Source: JBDTME01 sp964583795 (GTDB lineage Bacteria; Patescibacteriota; Microgenomatia; UBA1400; PJMF01). From it: 64,000 bases of DNA. The stretch spans positions 26,918 to 90,917 of the forward strand of contig CAZOWX010000003.1 in NCBI GenBank assembly GCA_964583795.1, in the 5' to 3' direction. Under the pieces are notes generated by a model. That model did not search any database. It was given only the letters and a program-made list of their open reading frames with translations, and was not told where the DNA came from. This document shows, piece after piece, positions 49,499 to 58,596 of this stretch. Both the position numbers and the translations under genes were made by a program. Each line of letters begins with the position of its first letter. Position 1 is the first letter of the stretch.

Positions 49499-49733
49499 AG
49501 CCAAATACGAGCCAGATAATGATTCCGGCTAAGATTAAAAAGAGCAAAAAGAGGCCTAAATTGGATTTAAGATTTTTGTTGCGCTGGTCCGAGCGAACGG
49601 TATCGACACTAATAATAATAGTAAAGGCAATGATTCCCCAAATAACGAAACGAACAATGACTGACCAGACGCTATCGACAGCAAACAAAGTTTGAAAAAG
49701 GGATTTTGCTTGATCAAAAAGTGTTGAGTTCAC
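49482..49733 (-). CDS. Small membrane protein antisense within the mre cluster
   Basis: This 83-aa protein on the minus strand lies between mreC and mreD, overlapping the mreC end by 17 nt. It has two membrane segments (about residues 24-42 and 61-80) and a basic loop. It starts at GTG 49733. A promoter TTGTCA-17 nt-TATGCT (49768-49740) ends 6 nt before the GTG, so the mRNA would be leaderless. I recognise no family. Interruption of an otherwise conserved mre operon by an opposite-strand gene is unusual. Confidence 0.6.
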   Translation of the reverse strand: MNSTLFDQAKSLFQTLFAVDSVWSVIVRFVIWGIIAFTIIISVDTVRSDQRNKNLKSNLGLFLLFLILAGIIIWLVFGFIPAF

Positions 49734-49827
49734 ACATCAAGCATACGAAAGTTTTGTGTGTTTGACAACTACAGACGAAAAAGAATTAATCGCTTTAAGG
49801 CTATTAACCTTGAGCTGAGGTAACACG

Positions 49828-50301
49828 ATGTTGCATACCAATATTTTCAAACTGCTCTCGCTTATTGTAAGTTACTTCTTATTGATGATTCTGGACGCAA
49901 GTTTGGGTGTACACACCATGAGTACGGGATTTTTACTGGCACTGTTGTTATTTACCCCTATATCAAGGACTCTATTGTTACTGCTTTTTTTGACTTTGAC
50001 TCACGACGTACGCTTTGCACTACCTTTGGGGGGAAGTTTTGTGGGTATTGTCCCGTTTTACTTTGTGTTGCCATACTTGATCAAAGTTTTGCGCTCACGT
50101 TTTGTCGTGTTGCTGTGTTACCTGATCATTGTTTCCCTGATATTTTCATTGACTGAGCTTGGGGAGTTGATGAGCTTTTCAACTCTGCTTAAAACAGGCC
50201 TGAGTGCTTTTGGTTGGGTATTTGTGGTTTATTTGTATGCCCTGCGACGCTATCAGGACTTTTCATTTAGTACCAAACAAAAACACATCCGTTTTGATTA
50301 A
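49828..50301 (+). CDS. mreD: MreD-like rod-shape protein
   Basis: This 157-aa, very hydrophobic protein has about five membrane segments, located between mreC and the PBP2 gene. The size, position and topology match MreD, although sequence conservation in that family is low. It completes the MreBCD elongation complex in the membrane. The ATG at 49828 has GAGGTAACACG upstream as a possible ribosome binding site. It is followed 5 nt later by the PBP2 gene. Confidence 0.85.
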   Translation: MLHTNIFKLLSLIVSYFLLMILDASLGVHTMSTGFLLALLLFTPISRTLLLLLFLTLTHDVRFALPLGGSFVGIVPFYFVLPYLIKVLRSRFVVLLCYLIIVSLIFSLTELGELMSFSTLLKTGLSAFGWVFVVYLYALRRYQDFSFSTKQKHIRFD

Positions 50302-50306
50302 TCCTT

Positions 50307-52058
50307 ATGAACCTTCATTCACTTGAACAACCAAAGAAGACTCGAGCTTGGTTGATGCCGTCAGTCAGTGTGGCACTATTTATGTTGTTGGTGGTGCGAG
50401 TGGTTGATTTACAAGTTGTCCAGGCTGCCAAACTTCGCTCTGTCGCCGAAAGCAATCGTTTTTTTCATAAAGTTCTTGGATCTGATCGTGGATTGATCGT
50501 GGATCGGTTTGGAATGCCGTTGGTATTCAATAAACCGGTGTATTACCGCTTAAGTTCACCAAGTCGGTTGTATAGCCAGAGGACTTTAGTTGATGAAAGT
50601 GATGCGCTGCAGCTCATTGCCACCGCCAGCAGTAGTGTGTTTATGCAACAGTTTCGAGAATATAAGTATCCAGAAAGCTTATCCCAAATTACCGGATATG
50701 TGGGATCTGTGACCCGAGAAGATCTCGATAGAGATCCCGATTTGTTGCTCACTCACCAAATTGGAAAGGTGGGGTTAGAGAGTACCTATCAATCAATACT
50801 ACAAGGTGAGGATGGTGAGATGGTGTATGAAACAGATGCGAAAGGAGAAATTATTCGCACTGTGAGTGAAAAAGACCCGGTTGCGGGAAAACATATTCAA
50901 ACAGCTGTAGATGCTGAGTTATCGGAGTATGCGTTTGGACTGCTCAAAGGGAAAAAGGCAGCGATTTTAGTGGGTAATCCCAACACAGGTGAGTTGTTAA
51001 CGCTCGTTAGTAGTCCCACGTTTAATGCGAACCAATTTACCATCCCAAGTATGAGCGAAACACAGGAGTTAGAAAAACGGACCCTGCTCGCGTCCTATTT
51101 TCAAAATCCTGATAAGTTGTTCTTTAATCGAGCGTTGGCTGGTGGTTATCCCCCTGGAAGTGTGTTTAAAACGGTGACGGCATTGGGTGCTTTGGAAGAT
51201 GGCGTGATTGATGAGGAGACGAGTGTGGATGATCAGGGAGTGCTAAAAGTAGGTGATTTTCAGTATGGAAATTGGTATTACCGGCAGTATGGACGGGTAG
51301 AAGGTTCAATCCAACTTGTTCGTGCGATTGCCCGAAGCAATGATATTTATTTTTATAAAGCTGCAGAGTGGTTGGGGCCCGATCGACTGGCGCAAATGGC
51401 GAGACTGGTGGGGTTTGGTGCCAAAACAGGCATTGAGCTACCTGCTGAAGCGTTGGGAATTGTTCCAGACCCAGAGTGGAAAGAAAAGGCTGTTGGGACA
51501 AAGTGGTATTTGGGGGACACGTATCATGTGGGAATTGGTCAGGGAGACTTATTGGTGACGCCAGCACAGGTTTTTCAAGCGATGACTGTGTTTGCGAATA
51601 AAGGAAAACTGTGCGCTCCGACGTTGATCAAAGGAAAGAGTGGCAACTGCAAAGATATTTCTGTGGACAGTGCACATCTTGATACCATAAATAAAGGTTT
51701 GGAGGGGGTTTGTTCAGCTGGCGGGACGGCGTTCTCATTTTTTCCTTGGAATGCTAAAGAGACACAGAAGGTTTTTTGTAAAACGGGTACCGCTGAGTTT
51801 GGGGCAGCTGATGCGAAAGGTCATCGCAAAACGCATGGGTGGTTTATCGGGTTCACTCATCTCAATACGCACAGTAGTGACGTGCGATTGGTAGAAAATG
51901 GCAGAGTGACAGAGCAAACTGTTTCAGAGCAGTATCCTCAGGATATTTTGATGGTGGTACTGGTTGAAAGTGACGAGGACAAGCCATTTAAGGAAGGCTC
52001 AGCTGATGCAGCGCCGATTGCGCTGGAGATTTTGAAATGGATTGATGGGCATCGGTAG
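50307..52058 (+). CDS. mrdA: Penicillin-binding protein 2 (elongasome transpeptidase)
   Basis: This 583-aa class B PBP has one N-terminal membrane segment (about residues 15-37), a dimerisation domain with GLIVDRFGMPLVFNKP (near 62-78), and a transpeptidase domain with the active-site SVFK (PPGSVFKT, Ser near 286), SND (SxN, near 344) and KTGT (near 492). It cross-links peptidoglycan together with MreBCD. The RodA glycosyltransferase normally paired with it is not in the window. Its start follows mreD by 5 nt, so it is co-transcribed. Confidence 0.96.
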   Translation: MNLHSLEQPKKTRAWLMPSVSVALFMLLVVRVVDLQVVQAAKLRSVAESNRFFHKVLGSDRGLIVDRFGMPLVFNKPVYYRLSSPSRLYSQRTLVDESDALQLIATASSSVFMQQFREYKYPESLSQITGYVGSVTREDLDRDPDLLLTHQIGKVGLESTYQSILQGEDGEMVYETDAKGEIIRTVSEKDPVAGKHIQTAVDAELSEYAFGLLKGKKAAILVGNPNTGELLTLVSSPTFNANQFTIPSMSETQELEKRTLLASYFQNPDKLFFNRALAGGYPPGSVFKTVTALGALEDGVIDEETSVDDQGVLKVGDFQYGNWYYRQYGRVEGSIQLVRAIARSNDIYFYKAAEWLGPDRLAQMARLVGFGAKTGIELPAEALGIVPDPEWKEKAVGTKWYLGDTYHVGIGQGDLLVTPAQVFQAMTVFANKGKLCAPTLIKGKSGNCKDISVDSAHLDTINKGLEGVCSAGGTAFSFFPWNAKETQKVFCKTGTAEFGAADAKGHRKTHGWFIGFTHLNTHSSDVRLVENGRVTEQTVSEQYPQDILMVVLVESDEDKPFKEGSADAAPIALEILKWIDGHR

Positions 52059-52852
52059 GATATTTTAGGTGTCAGGTGTCCCTCCTTCGCTGAAGCTGCG
52101 GCGGGCGCGGCAGGTGTCAGCAGTTAGCGACTAGCGACTAGGGGTTAGTGGAACAGTGGACAGTTAATAGTAGACAGTGATCAGTAGTCAGGATTCAGGG
52201 TTTAGGCCTTAGGGAATAGAAATACTTGTCATCCCCCGTCTCTTTGGTGGTCAGGCCTGATGTCCATCGGGGGATCTAAAGTCAGAGCACTTACTCTAAA
52301 GCAAGAAAACTAAAAAGTCGTCATCCCGAATTCGATTCGGGATCTAAAGTCAGAGTTCCCGATCGAAAGTGCAATACCCATTGTTATCCGGCGAACTCGT
52401 GCCCTAAGGGTAAAACAGGATCTATCTCATCGAACAGAAAATGCAACTCAAAAGCAAAAAAAAAGATCTGTTTCAATTCTCAATAAAAGTACCTATCTGA
52501 CTTTAGATCCTGAATCCGTCTTGCTCATATCTTCGCTAGACTGTTCAGGATGACGACTTTTTATTTTCTCTGCTTTCGAGTTAAATTTTCTTACTTTAAC
52601 GGTTTAGATGTGGTCATTTTTTCAACCTTGATACTTACAATTTAAAAACATGCAATTTTTACTGACCAGTAATATCAATTGAAGTGGTAACGTTTGTGTC
52701 ACTTGCAACCTGCAACTTGCATCTTGTAACCACTACAGAGCTTGCAACTTGTAGCTATTAAAATCCCTAATCTTGGAATTTTTGACTTGGAATTTGGAAT
52801 TTGCTTTGAGCAATGTCACTTTCTTGTCAGAATTGATGTGTATGATCAACTC
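52059..52852. repeat. Repeat island of about 790 bp without genes
   Basis: A CCTCCTTCGCTGAAGC hairpin is flanked by CAGGTGT heptads (52070-52120). AACAGTG heptads occupy 52150-52190. Hairpin elements lie at 52227-52285, 52320-52357 and 52495-52557 (constant flanks CTGACTTTAGATCC and GGATGACGACTTTTTA). AACTTGC heptads occupy 52700-52755 and GGAATTT units 52770-52803. The ORF that extends upstream of dprA here is repeat-encoded. Confidence 0.75.
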
Positions 52853-53968
52853 ATGATTACTGACGAACAACTCGCTTGGGTGGCGCTACAGCAAACGAAT
52901 GGGATTGGTCCAAAGACTTTTGATCAAGTCATTTCATACTTAGATTCGATGAAGATGGCACTGTATGCGTTTTGGCAACTGTCTGAAAAGTCTCTCTTTG
53001 AGTTGGAATTGCCGAAAAATTTGCTTCAAGCGATTGTTGAGCAAAAAAAGCAGTTTGATTTTGACAAACAGCGTCAACAATTTGAGCAAAAAAACGTTCA
53101 AATTTTGCTCAAAAACGATCCTCTTTATCCCTCGTTGCTTAAACATATTCCCGATGCACCAGCAGTCTTGTATGCGTTGGGGGAGTTAAAGGAAACATTC
53201 ACTTTACCAATTGCGGTGGTAGGAACTCGTCGGATTACGAGCTATGGCAGGATGGTGACGCGACTTTTGGTCAAACAACTCGTTGAGCATCATTGTGAAA
53301 TTATTTCTGGCTTTATGTATGGTGTGGATAGCGTCGCACATCAGTCAGCTCTTGACTGCTCTGGGTACACCGTGGGAGTTTTAGGGTATGGATTTGATCA
53401 TTGTTATCCGCAAAGTCATAGTAGGTTACGAGAAAACGTATTGAAAGGTGGTGGAGCATTGTTGTCTGAGTATCATCCGTCACAAATCCCAATTCCGGGG
53501 CTGTTTCCGCAACGCAATCGATTAGTGGCGGGTTTGTCAAAAGGAGTGGTGGTGACAGAAGCAGCAGCAGAGAGTGGTAGCAAAATTACGGCGAAGTGTG
53601 CGGTGGAGTATGGTCGCGATGTGTTTGCAGTCTCGGGGCCGATTACATCAAAGTTTGCGACTGGAACGAAAGATTTAATCAATTTAGGAGCGAAGTTAGT
53701 GATCGATGCGAATGATATTTTGGAAGAGTATCAAAGGTTCTCAAATCAAAACAAAGCTGCAATAAACATTGAGCAGCTGGTTGAAAAAGTGACACATCCT
53801 ATTGGAAAAGAAGTATTGGGACTGCTCTTGCAACAACCGCTTTCTGCTGACGATATACAACTGGAGCTTTGTTGTGATGCGCATCAATTACTCCAAGCGC
53901 TGGGGGAGTTGGAGATGATTGGGGTTGTTACCAATCAATTGGGGCAGTACACACTCAATTTTAAGTAA
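52853..53968 (+). CDS. dprA: DNA-processing protein DprA
   Basis: This 371-aa protein binds incoming ssDNA and loads RecA in natural transformation. The N-terminal helix-hairpin-helix is ITDEQLAWVALQQTNGIGPKTF (predicted). The Rossmann-like core has AVVGTRRITSYGR near 122-134, SGFMYGVDSVAHQSAL, PQRNRLVAGLSKGVVVTEA and ESGSKITAK. The C-terminal winged-helix DprA_WH is at about 300-371. The start ATG 52853 is chosen over the longer ORF start because upstream DNA is repeat. DprA together with a type IV-pilus uptake system is common in CPR genomes; no com genes are visible here. Confidence 0.95.
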   Translation: MITDEQLAWVALQQTNGIGPKTFDQVISYLDSMKMALYAFWQLSEKSLFELELPKNLLQAIVEQKKQFDFDKQRQQFEQKNVQILLKNDPLYPSLLKHIPDAPAVLYALGELKETFTLPIAVVGTRRITSYGRMVTRLLVKQLVEHHCEIISGFMYGVDSVAHQSALDCSGYTVGVLGYGFDHCYPQSHSRLRENVLKGGGALLSEYHPSQIPIPGLFPQRNRLVAGLSKGVVVTEAAAESGSKITAKCAVEYGRDVFAVSGPITSKFATGTKDLINLGAKLVIDANDILEEYQRFSNQNKAAINIEQLVEKVTHPIGKEVLGLLLQQPLSADDIQLELCCDAHQLLQALGELEMIGVVTNQLGQYTLNFK

Positions 53969-54014
53969 TGAGCGGTGTATTTCACTGATGAAATTACGGA
54001 AAATACATATAACA

Positions 54015-54092
54015 GTCAGATCTTCGATCTCGAAGTCTTCACTTGGCCCGCCCATGGTGGACCAGGTTCATTCTTCGGGTCAAGGATGACGA
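54015..54092 (-). repeat. Hairpin element at the dprA/SPFH junction
   Basis: CAGTCAGATCTTCGA...GGGTCAAGGATGACG is a family member with a long arm. It lies between two convergent genes, where it could serve as a bidirectional terminator. Confidence 0.7.
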
Positions 54093-54094
54093 CT

Positions 54095-54955
54095 CTAATT
54101 TGAAGGGATATTAATGAAAGGAGTTGATCCATTGCCAACGACCATTGGCAGCTTACCATCCCATTTTTTGATCGCCTCAAGCTGCAGATACTCATTGGTG
54201 AGACTTTGTTTTTGCAAAACTTGAGCTTCAGCCAGCCCTTTGGCTTCAACGACTTTGGCTTGAGCAGCTTGAGAGGCTTGTTGGACCTCATATTGAGCTT
54301 GCTGAACACGCTGCTCAGCGATGACTTTGTCTTCAATGGCTCTGGAGTATTCTGCGGAAAAATTCACTGAGCGCAAAAGCACCCGGTCAACAGTAATGTT
54401 ATTGTCACTGAGCAACTCGCGAATTTCCTTGGTCATGGTCTCTTCAGCTTCTTGACGTTTTTGAGAGTAAATATTGGGAGCACTATAGCGGCTGACAACC
54501 ATTCTAATCTGGCTTCGGGAAATTGGACGGATGAGCTTGTCGATATAGTTAGTGCCGACTTTTTGATACAACTCGCCAGCTTTATCAGAATTGATCCGAA
54601 ATAGCACTGTCGCATCAACTTTGACTGTCTGTCCATCGCTGGTTGGAGCATCAAGTGAGTCATCCCCAACTACTGCACCTTCATCGGGAACTGCTGTCAT
54701 GGTGTACTCTTGAAGTCTGGCATCAAACAAAACAACAGTTTGCCAAAATGGAATGACCACAGTGATGCCTTCTTTTCTTGATCCAGGAAGCACTCCCTGG
54801 CCGCGATCATAAATGACACCAACATACCCAGGAGGGACAAAAGTGACGATTGAGCGGAATAAAATAATAGCCAGTACAAAAAAACCAAGAACAGAAAAAA
54901 GTTTTTTTGATGGCAGTGCGATTTTGGGTGAGTTGAAGTTTGAAAAGTTTGACAT
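54095..54955 (-). CDS. Prohibitin/SPFH-family membrane protein (HflC-like)
   Basis: This 286-aa protein has an N-terminal membrane segment (about residues 17-40, LFSVLGFFVLAIILF), then an SPFH/PHB domain with FVPPGYVGVIYDRG and GITVVIPFWQTVVLFDARL, a long coiled-coil region (about 175-255, AEETMTKEIREL; AQYEVQQASQAAQAKVVEAKGLAEAQ in part) and the usual C-terminal tail. Such proteins form large membrane cages and modulate proteases such as FtsH. The start at ATG 54955 is preferred; an in-frame ATG at 54976 is also possible. Confidence 0.93.
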   Translation of the reverse strand: MSNFSNFNSPKIALPSKKLFSVLGFFVLAIILFRSIVTFVPPGYVGVIYDRGQGVLPGSRKEGITVVIPFWQTVVLFDARLQEYTMTAVPDEGAVVGDDSLDAPTSDGQTVKVDATVLFRINSDKAGELYQKVGTNYIDKLIRPISRSQIRMVVSRYSAPNIYSQKRQEAEETMTKEIRELLSDNNITVDRVLLRSVNFSAEYSRAIEDKVIAEQRVQQAQYEVQQASQAAQAKVVEAKGLAEAQVLQKQSLTNEYLQLEAIKKWDGKLPMVVGNGSTPFINIPSN

Positions 54956-55041
54956 ATATACGATGCATGATACCATATTCCCCTCGAGAAATATACAACT
55001 GGTACTTGCAGGTAATTTGGAAAAAGGAGAGGATCGTTTAG

Positions 55042-55085
55042 TTAGGTTCTAGGTTCTAGGTTCTAGGTTCTAGGTTCTAGGTTTT
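55042..55085 (+). repeat. Heptanucleotide tandem repeat (AGGTTCT)n
   Basis: This is the third large copy of the tract, upstream of topA. ACTATTA/ATCAACT heptads follow to 55147. Confidence 0.9.
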
Positions 55086-55151
55086 GGACGAGGTTGCGAA
55101 ACTTGAAGGAAGACACTATTCACTATCAACTATTAACTATCCACTAAACTC

Positions 55152-57407
55152 ATGTACCTCGTCATTGTCGAATCACCCACCAAAGCACGCAAACTCTCTT
55201 CTTATTTGGGCAGTGAGTATCAAGTCAAAGCCTCAGTTGGTCATGTTCGTGATTTACCCAAAAGTAAGTTGGGTGTTGATACAGAACATGAGTTTGAGCC
55301 AATTTATGAAGTGAATGAAGATAAACAAAAAGTGGTTAAGGAGCTGCAAAAACTATCGAAAGAAGCGAAGAAAGTCTTTTTGGCAACTGACCCTGATCGA
55401 GAAGGTGAAGCGATTGCGTGGCATATAAAGCACTTACTCACCCCAGAGAAGAAAAGTAAAGGGAAAAAAGGTTCCACCAGTAAAACCATTCCAACTGACT
55501 TTTTTCAACGTGCGACATTTCATGAAATCACCAAAACTGCCGTGATGTCAGCAATTGATCATCCTGGAGTGATCAACATGGATTTGGTTGATGCACAGCA
55601 AGCGCGCAGAGTTGTCGATCGCTTAGTGGGATATAAACTCTCTCCAATTTTGTGGAAAAAAATTCGCCGCGGATTGTCTGCCGGCAGAGTGCAATCAGCG
55701 GCACTGCGCCTAATTGTTGATCGGGAAAAAGAAATTTTGGCCTTTAAACCGGAGGAATATTGGGAAGTCGATGTGTTACTTGACTCTCAGCCAAAGGCTG
55801 ATCCGCCCCGGGCGGAAAAAGTGAACTACAAAAAAGAAAACGAGAAGGGTGTAATTCAGTTTATTGAGGAGTTACCTGAGGAAATGTTTGTGGCACGGGT
55901 GATTGAAGTGCGGGGCAGTAAGTACGAGCCCAAACAAGAAAGTGACGTCAGTACAGTAGTAGAGGACTTACAAAAAGCGAACTATTTGGTCAAAAAGGTA
56001 GATCGGAAAGAACGAACCCGATCCAGTTTACCGCCATTTTCAACGTCCCTGTTACAGCAAGCAGCGGCGAGTCGGTTAGGTTTTAGTGGTAAACAAACCA
56101 TGACGTTAGCGCAACAGCTCTATGAAGAGGGACTGATTACCTATCACCGTACTGACTCGTTCAACCTCTCTACGCAGGCAATTGAGATGGCACGTTCGTA
56201 TATAAACAAAGAGTATGGCAAGCAGTATTTACCAGCCCAAGCGAGGATGTTTGCAACAAAATCAAAAAATGCTCAAGAAGCGCACGAGGCAATTCGGGTC
56301 ACTGATGTTGCTGTAGAACCCAACTCTATTCGTCAACACTCTTCACGTTTCACTGATGGACATCAAAAACTCTATGATCTGATCAGAAGACGCTTTTTGG
56401 CCAGTCAAATGGAGGCGGCGGTATATGATGCGACGACAGTGACAGTAGAAGCGAGTAAGGGGAGTAATTATTATCTGCTTAGAGCTTCTGGTTCCACCTT
56501 GAAATTTGATGGATGGATGAAACTTTTTCCAAATAAAGGGGATACTATCTTGCCAGTACTAAAAGAGCGTCAGCCAGTTGAGTATACTGATTTGAATGCG
56601 GCGCAAAAGTTTACGCAGCCACCAGCGCGTTTCAATGATGCTTCGCTCGTAAAAACACTCGAAGAAAAGGGTATTGGTCGACCGAGTACCTATGCGTCAA
56701 TTATTAGTGTGATTGTTGAGCGTGGATATGTGGAGCGAAAAAACAAACGGTTTTTTGCATCACCTGTAGGTATTACGGTGAGTGATTTTTTGGTCGAGTA
56801 CTTTTCTGAGATTGTGGATTTTGATTTTACTGCAGAAATGGAAGAGGACTTGGATCGCATTTCTCGAGGTGAGAAACAATGGCGAAAAGTTGTGAGTGAG
56901 TTTTTTAAGCCATTCGAAAAAACCTTGCTTAAAGCAGATAAGAGTGCTGATCGGGCGCAGATTCCTGTTGAAGAAACCGGAGACAGTTGTCCCGAGTGCG
57001 GTTCGAAGGACCATGGCAAAGTGGTGATTCGTTCAGGGAGGTTTGGCAAGTTTAAGAGCTGCAATCGATTCCCAGAGTGTAAGTATACCGAAGCGATGGT
57101 TGAAACCTTAGAAGGGGTGAAGTGTCCGCTGTGTACTGAGGGTGATGTGGTGGTGAAAAATACCCGCTGGGGGAAGTCGTTTTATGGCTGTTCACGTTAT
57201 CCTGATTGTGACTGGGCGAGCTGGAGCAAACCAGATCCGGAACTGCGATTAACGAAAGCGCAGTGGGAAGTGATGAAAAAAGAGCGCGCAGAGCGCACCG
57301 CAAAAAGGCGAGCGACAATGGAGGCACGGTACGGAAAGAAGGGGGCGAGAGGTGCAGCATCAGCGAAGAAAGAGAAGAAGACGGTTGGGAAGAAGGGAAA
57401 GAAGTAG
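55152..57407 (+). CDS. topA: DNA topoisomerase I with repeat-encoded insertion
   Basis: This 751-aa type IA topoisomerase relaxes negative supercoils. It has the Toprim start MYLVIVESPTKARKLSSYLG, acidic DPDREGEAIAWH near 76-87, active-site Tyr in LITYHRTDSFNLS near 334, and GRPSTYASII. Two C-terminal C4 zinc fingers lie near 616-640 (CPECGSKDH...CNRFPEC) and near 657-685 (CPLC...CSRYPDC), followed by a Lys/Ala-rich tail. Residues about 211-224 (SQPKADPPRAEK) are encoded by 55784-55821, a copy of the intergenic GTGCCAG/TCCGCC hairpin, in frame. Confidence 0.97.
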   Translation: MYLVIVESPTKARKLSSYLGSEYQVKASVGHVRDLPKSKLGVDTEHEFEPIYEVNEDKQKVVKELQKLSKEAKKVFLATDPDREGEAIAWHIKHLLTPEKKSKGKKGSTSKTIPTDFFQRATFHEITKTAVMSAIDHPGVINMDLVDAQQARRVVDRLVGYKLSPILWKKIRRGLSAGRVQSAALRLIVDREKEILAFKPEEYWEVDVLLDSQPKADPPRAEKVNYKKENEKGVIQFIEELPEEMFVARVIEVRGSKYEPKQESDVSTVVEDLQKANYLVKKVDRKERTRSSLPPFSTSLLQQAAASRLGFSGKQTMTLAQQLYEEGLITYHRTDSFNLSTQAIEMARSYINKEYGKQYLPAQARMFATKSKNAQEAHEAIRVTDVAVEPNSIRQHSSRFTDGHQKLYDLIRRRFLASQMEAAVYDATTVTVEASKGSNYYLLRASGSTLKFDGWMKLFPNKGDTILPVLKERQPVEYTDLNAAQKFTQPPARFNDASLVKTLEEKGIGRPSTYASIISVIVERGYVERKNKRFFASPVGITVSDFLVEYFSEIVDFDFTAEMEEDLDRISRGEKQWRKVVSEFFKPFEKTLLKADKSADRAQIPVEETGDSCPECGSKDHGKVVIRSGRFGKFKSCNRFPECKYTEAMVETLEGVKCPLCTEGDVVVKNTRWGKSFYGCSRYPDCDWASWSKPDPELRLTKAQWEVMKKERAERTAKRRATMEARYGKKGARGAASAKKEKKTVGKKGKK

Positions 57408-57839
57408 TGATGGTTAGGCCTCAGGGATTAGAGCTTTGGGCTTAGGAAGTCGAAATGCTTATCGGTCAATTTTTAGAAAACGCTTATCGTCCTCGACCCG
57501 ATGAATGAACCCGGTCTTCCCAGGGCGGATCGAGTGAAGCCATCGACCATCGGGGATCCGTAAAATACAACCTTTGAAGATCGATTGCTTTTTTGTTTTT
57601 TTTAATTATTAATCGAGTGTATAACCGATTCTGACAAGAGAAGTGATATTGTTGAACACACGTCAAAGAATGGATCCCCGATGCTCGACTGAGCTCTCTT
57701 GGCCGTTGGCCAGGATTTCTCTGTCGGGTCGAGGATGACGAGCGAACAACCCCACAACTTTTTTTCCACATGCGCTATACTACTTACTCTTTGTATTGTT
57801 AACTTTTGCCTTTTTACTTTTTACCTTTAACTTATCACT
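57408..57839. repeat. Gene-free stretch with two facing hairpin elements
   Basis: 57485-57562 (CGTCCTCGACCCGATGAATG...GGGGATCC) and 57670-57741 (GGATCCCCGAT...GGTCGAGGATGACG) are oppositely oriented and flank about 110 bp of AT-rich DNA. CTTTTTA/CCTTTTT heptads occupy 57796-57838, right up to the murI start. Confidence 0.7.
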
Positions 57840-58529
57840 ATGAAAATCTGCATCTACGACTCTGGCATCGGTGGCCGATCAGTGTATCGATTGTTAGAGC
57901 AGTATATCGAAGAGCATGAGTTATCCGCTCAATTTCAGCTGCATTATTTTGGTGATGAAGAAAATTTCCCCTACGGGACGAAGACAGAAGACGAACTTCG
58001 CCAGATCATTTTTAAAAATATTAAACGATTTCAGGATGAGGGGTTTGATTGTATTGCTGTCGCCTGTAATACTGCTTCTGCGGTTGTTGAGCGGCATTGG
58101 GAAGAGCTTAATGGTCCAGAATCGATCCGCACCATTGTTCGGCCAACGGTGGACATCGTGAATAGAAACCCAGAGCAATACCCATCGTTGTACGTGATTG
58201 CGAGCGAGTTTACTGCAAACAATCATATTTATCAAAGAGCGATCAATCGTGTTCAGCCGGGAATTAAAATAGTTGAAGTCGCGGCGCAACAACTAATCAA
58301 TCATATTGAAGTTGGGGATGTAAAACAGTATACACTGGAAGTAGAAAACAGTATCAAAAGTGTCCAGGACAACGCGACTTTGCTTTTGGGTTGTACACAT
58401 TTTTCATATATTGATGCATTGTTTTATGATTTGATGCAAAAACATCAAAAGCAGTTTCAGATCATTGATCCGGCGAAAGAAATGGCGAAGGCAGTGGAGA
58501 AGTGGATGATTGGGAAGGTTGTTGAGTAG
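57840..58529 (+). CDS. murI: Glutamate racemase
   Basis: This 229-aa enzyme makes D-glutamate for peptidoglycan. It has DSGIGGRSV near residues 7-15, YFGDEENFPYG near 36-46, catalytic VACNTAS (Cys near 76) and LLGCTHF (Cys near 183). It is slightly shorter than the 260-290 aa enzymes of E. coli or Bacillus. It supports a complete wall, in line with mreBCD and PBP2. There is no Shine-Dalgarno; a heptad tract is directly upstream. Confidence 0.94.
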   Translation: MKICIYDSGIGGRSVYRLLEQYIEEHELSAQFQLHYFGDEENFPYGTKTEDELRQIIFKNIKRFQDEGFDCIAVACNTASAVVERHWEELNGPESIRTIVRPTVDIVNRNPEQYPSLYVIASEFTANNHIYQRAINRVQPGIKIVEVAAQQLINHIEVGDVKQYTLEVENSIKSVQDNATLLLGCTHFSYIDALFYDLMQKHQKQFQIIDPAKEMAKAVEKWMIGKVVE

Positions 58530-58596
58530 TTAAGTTGTTACGTTGTTTGTCCATCTTTTTTAGAGCAACAACACAACCACAGAACAACCCAACAAC

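Noticed and set aside
52742..52852. N-terminal extension of DprA
   Set aside because: The 37 extra codons lie in AACTTGC and GGAATTT repeats, and ATG 52853 gives the normal DprA start.
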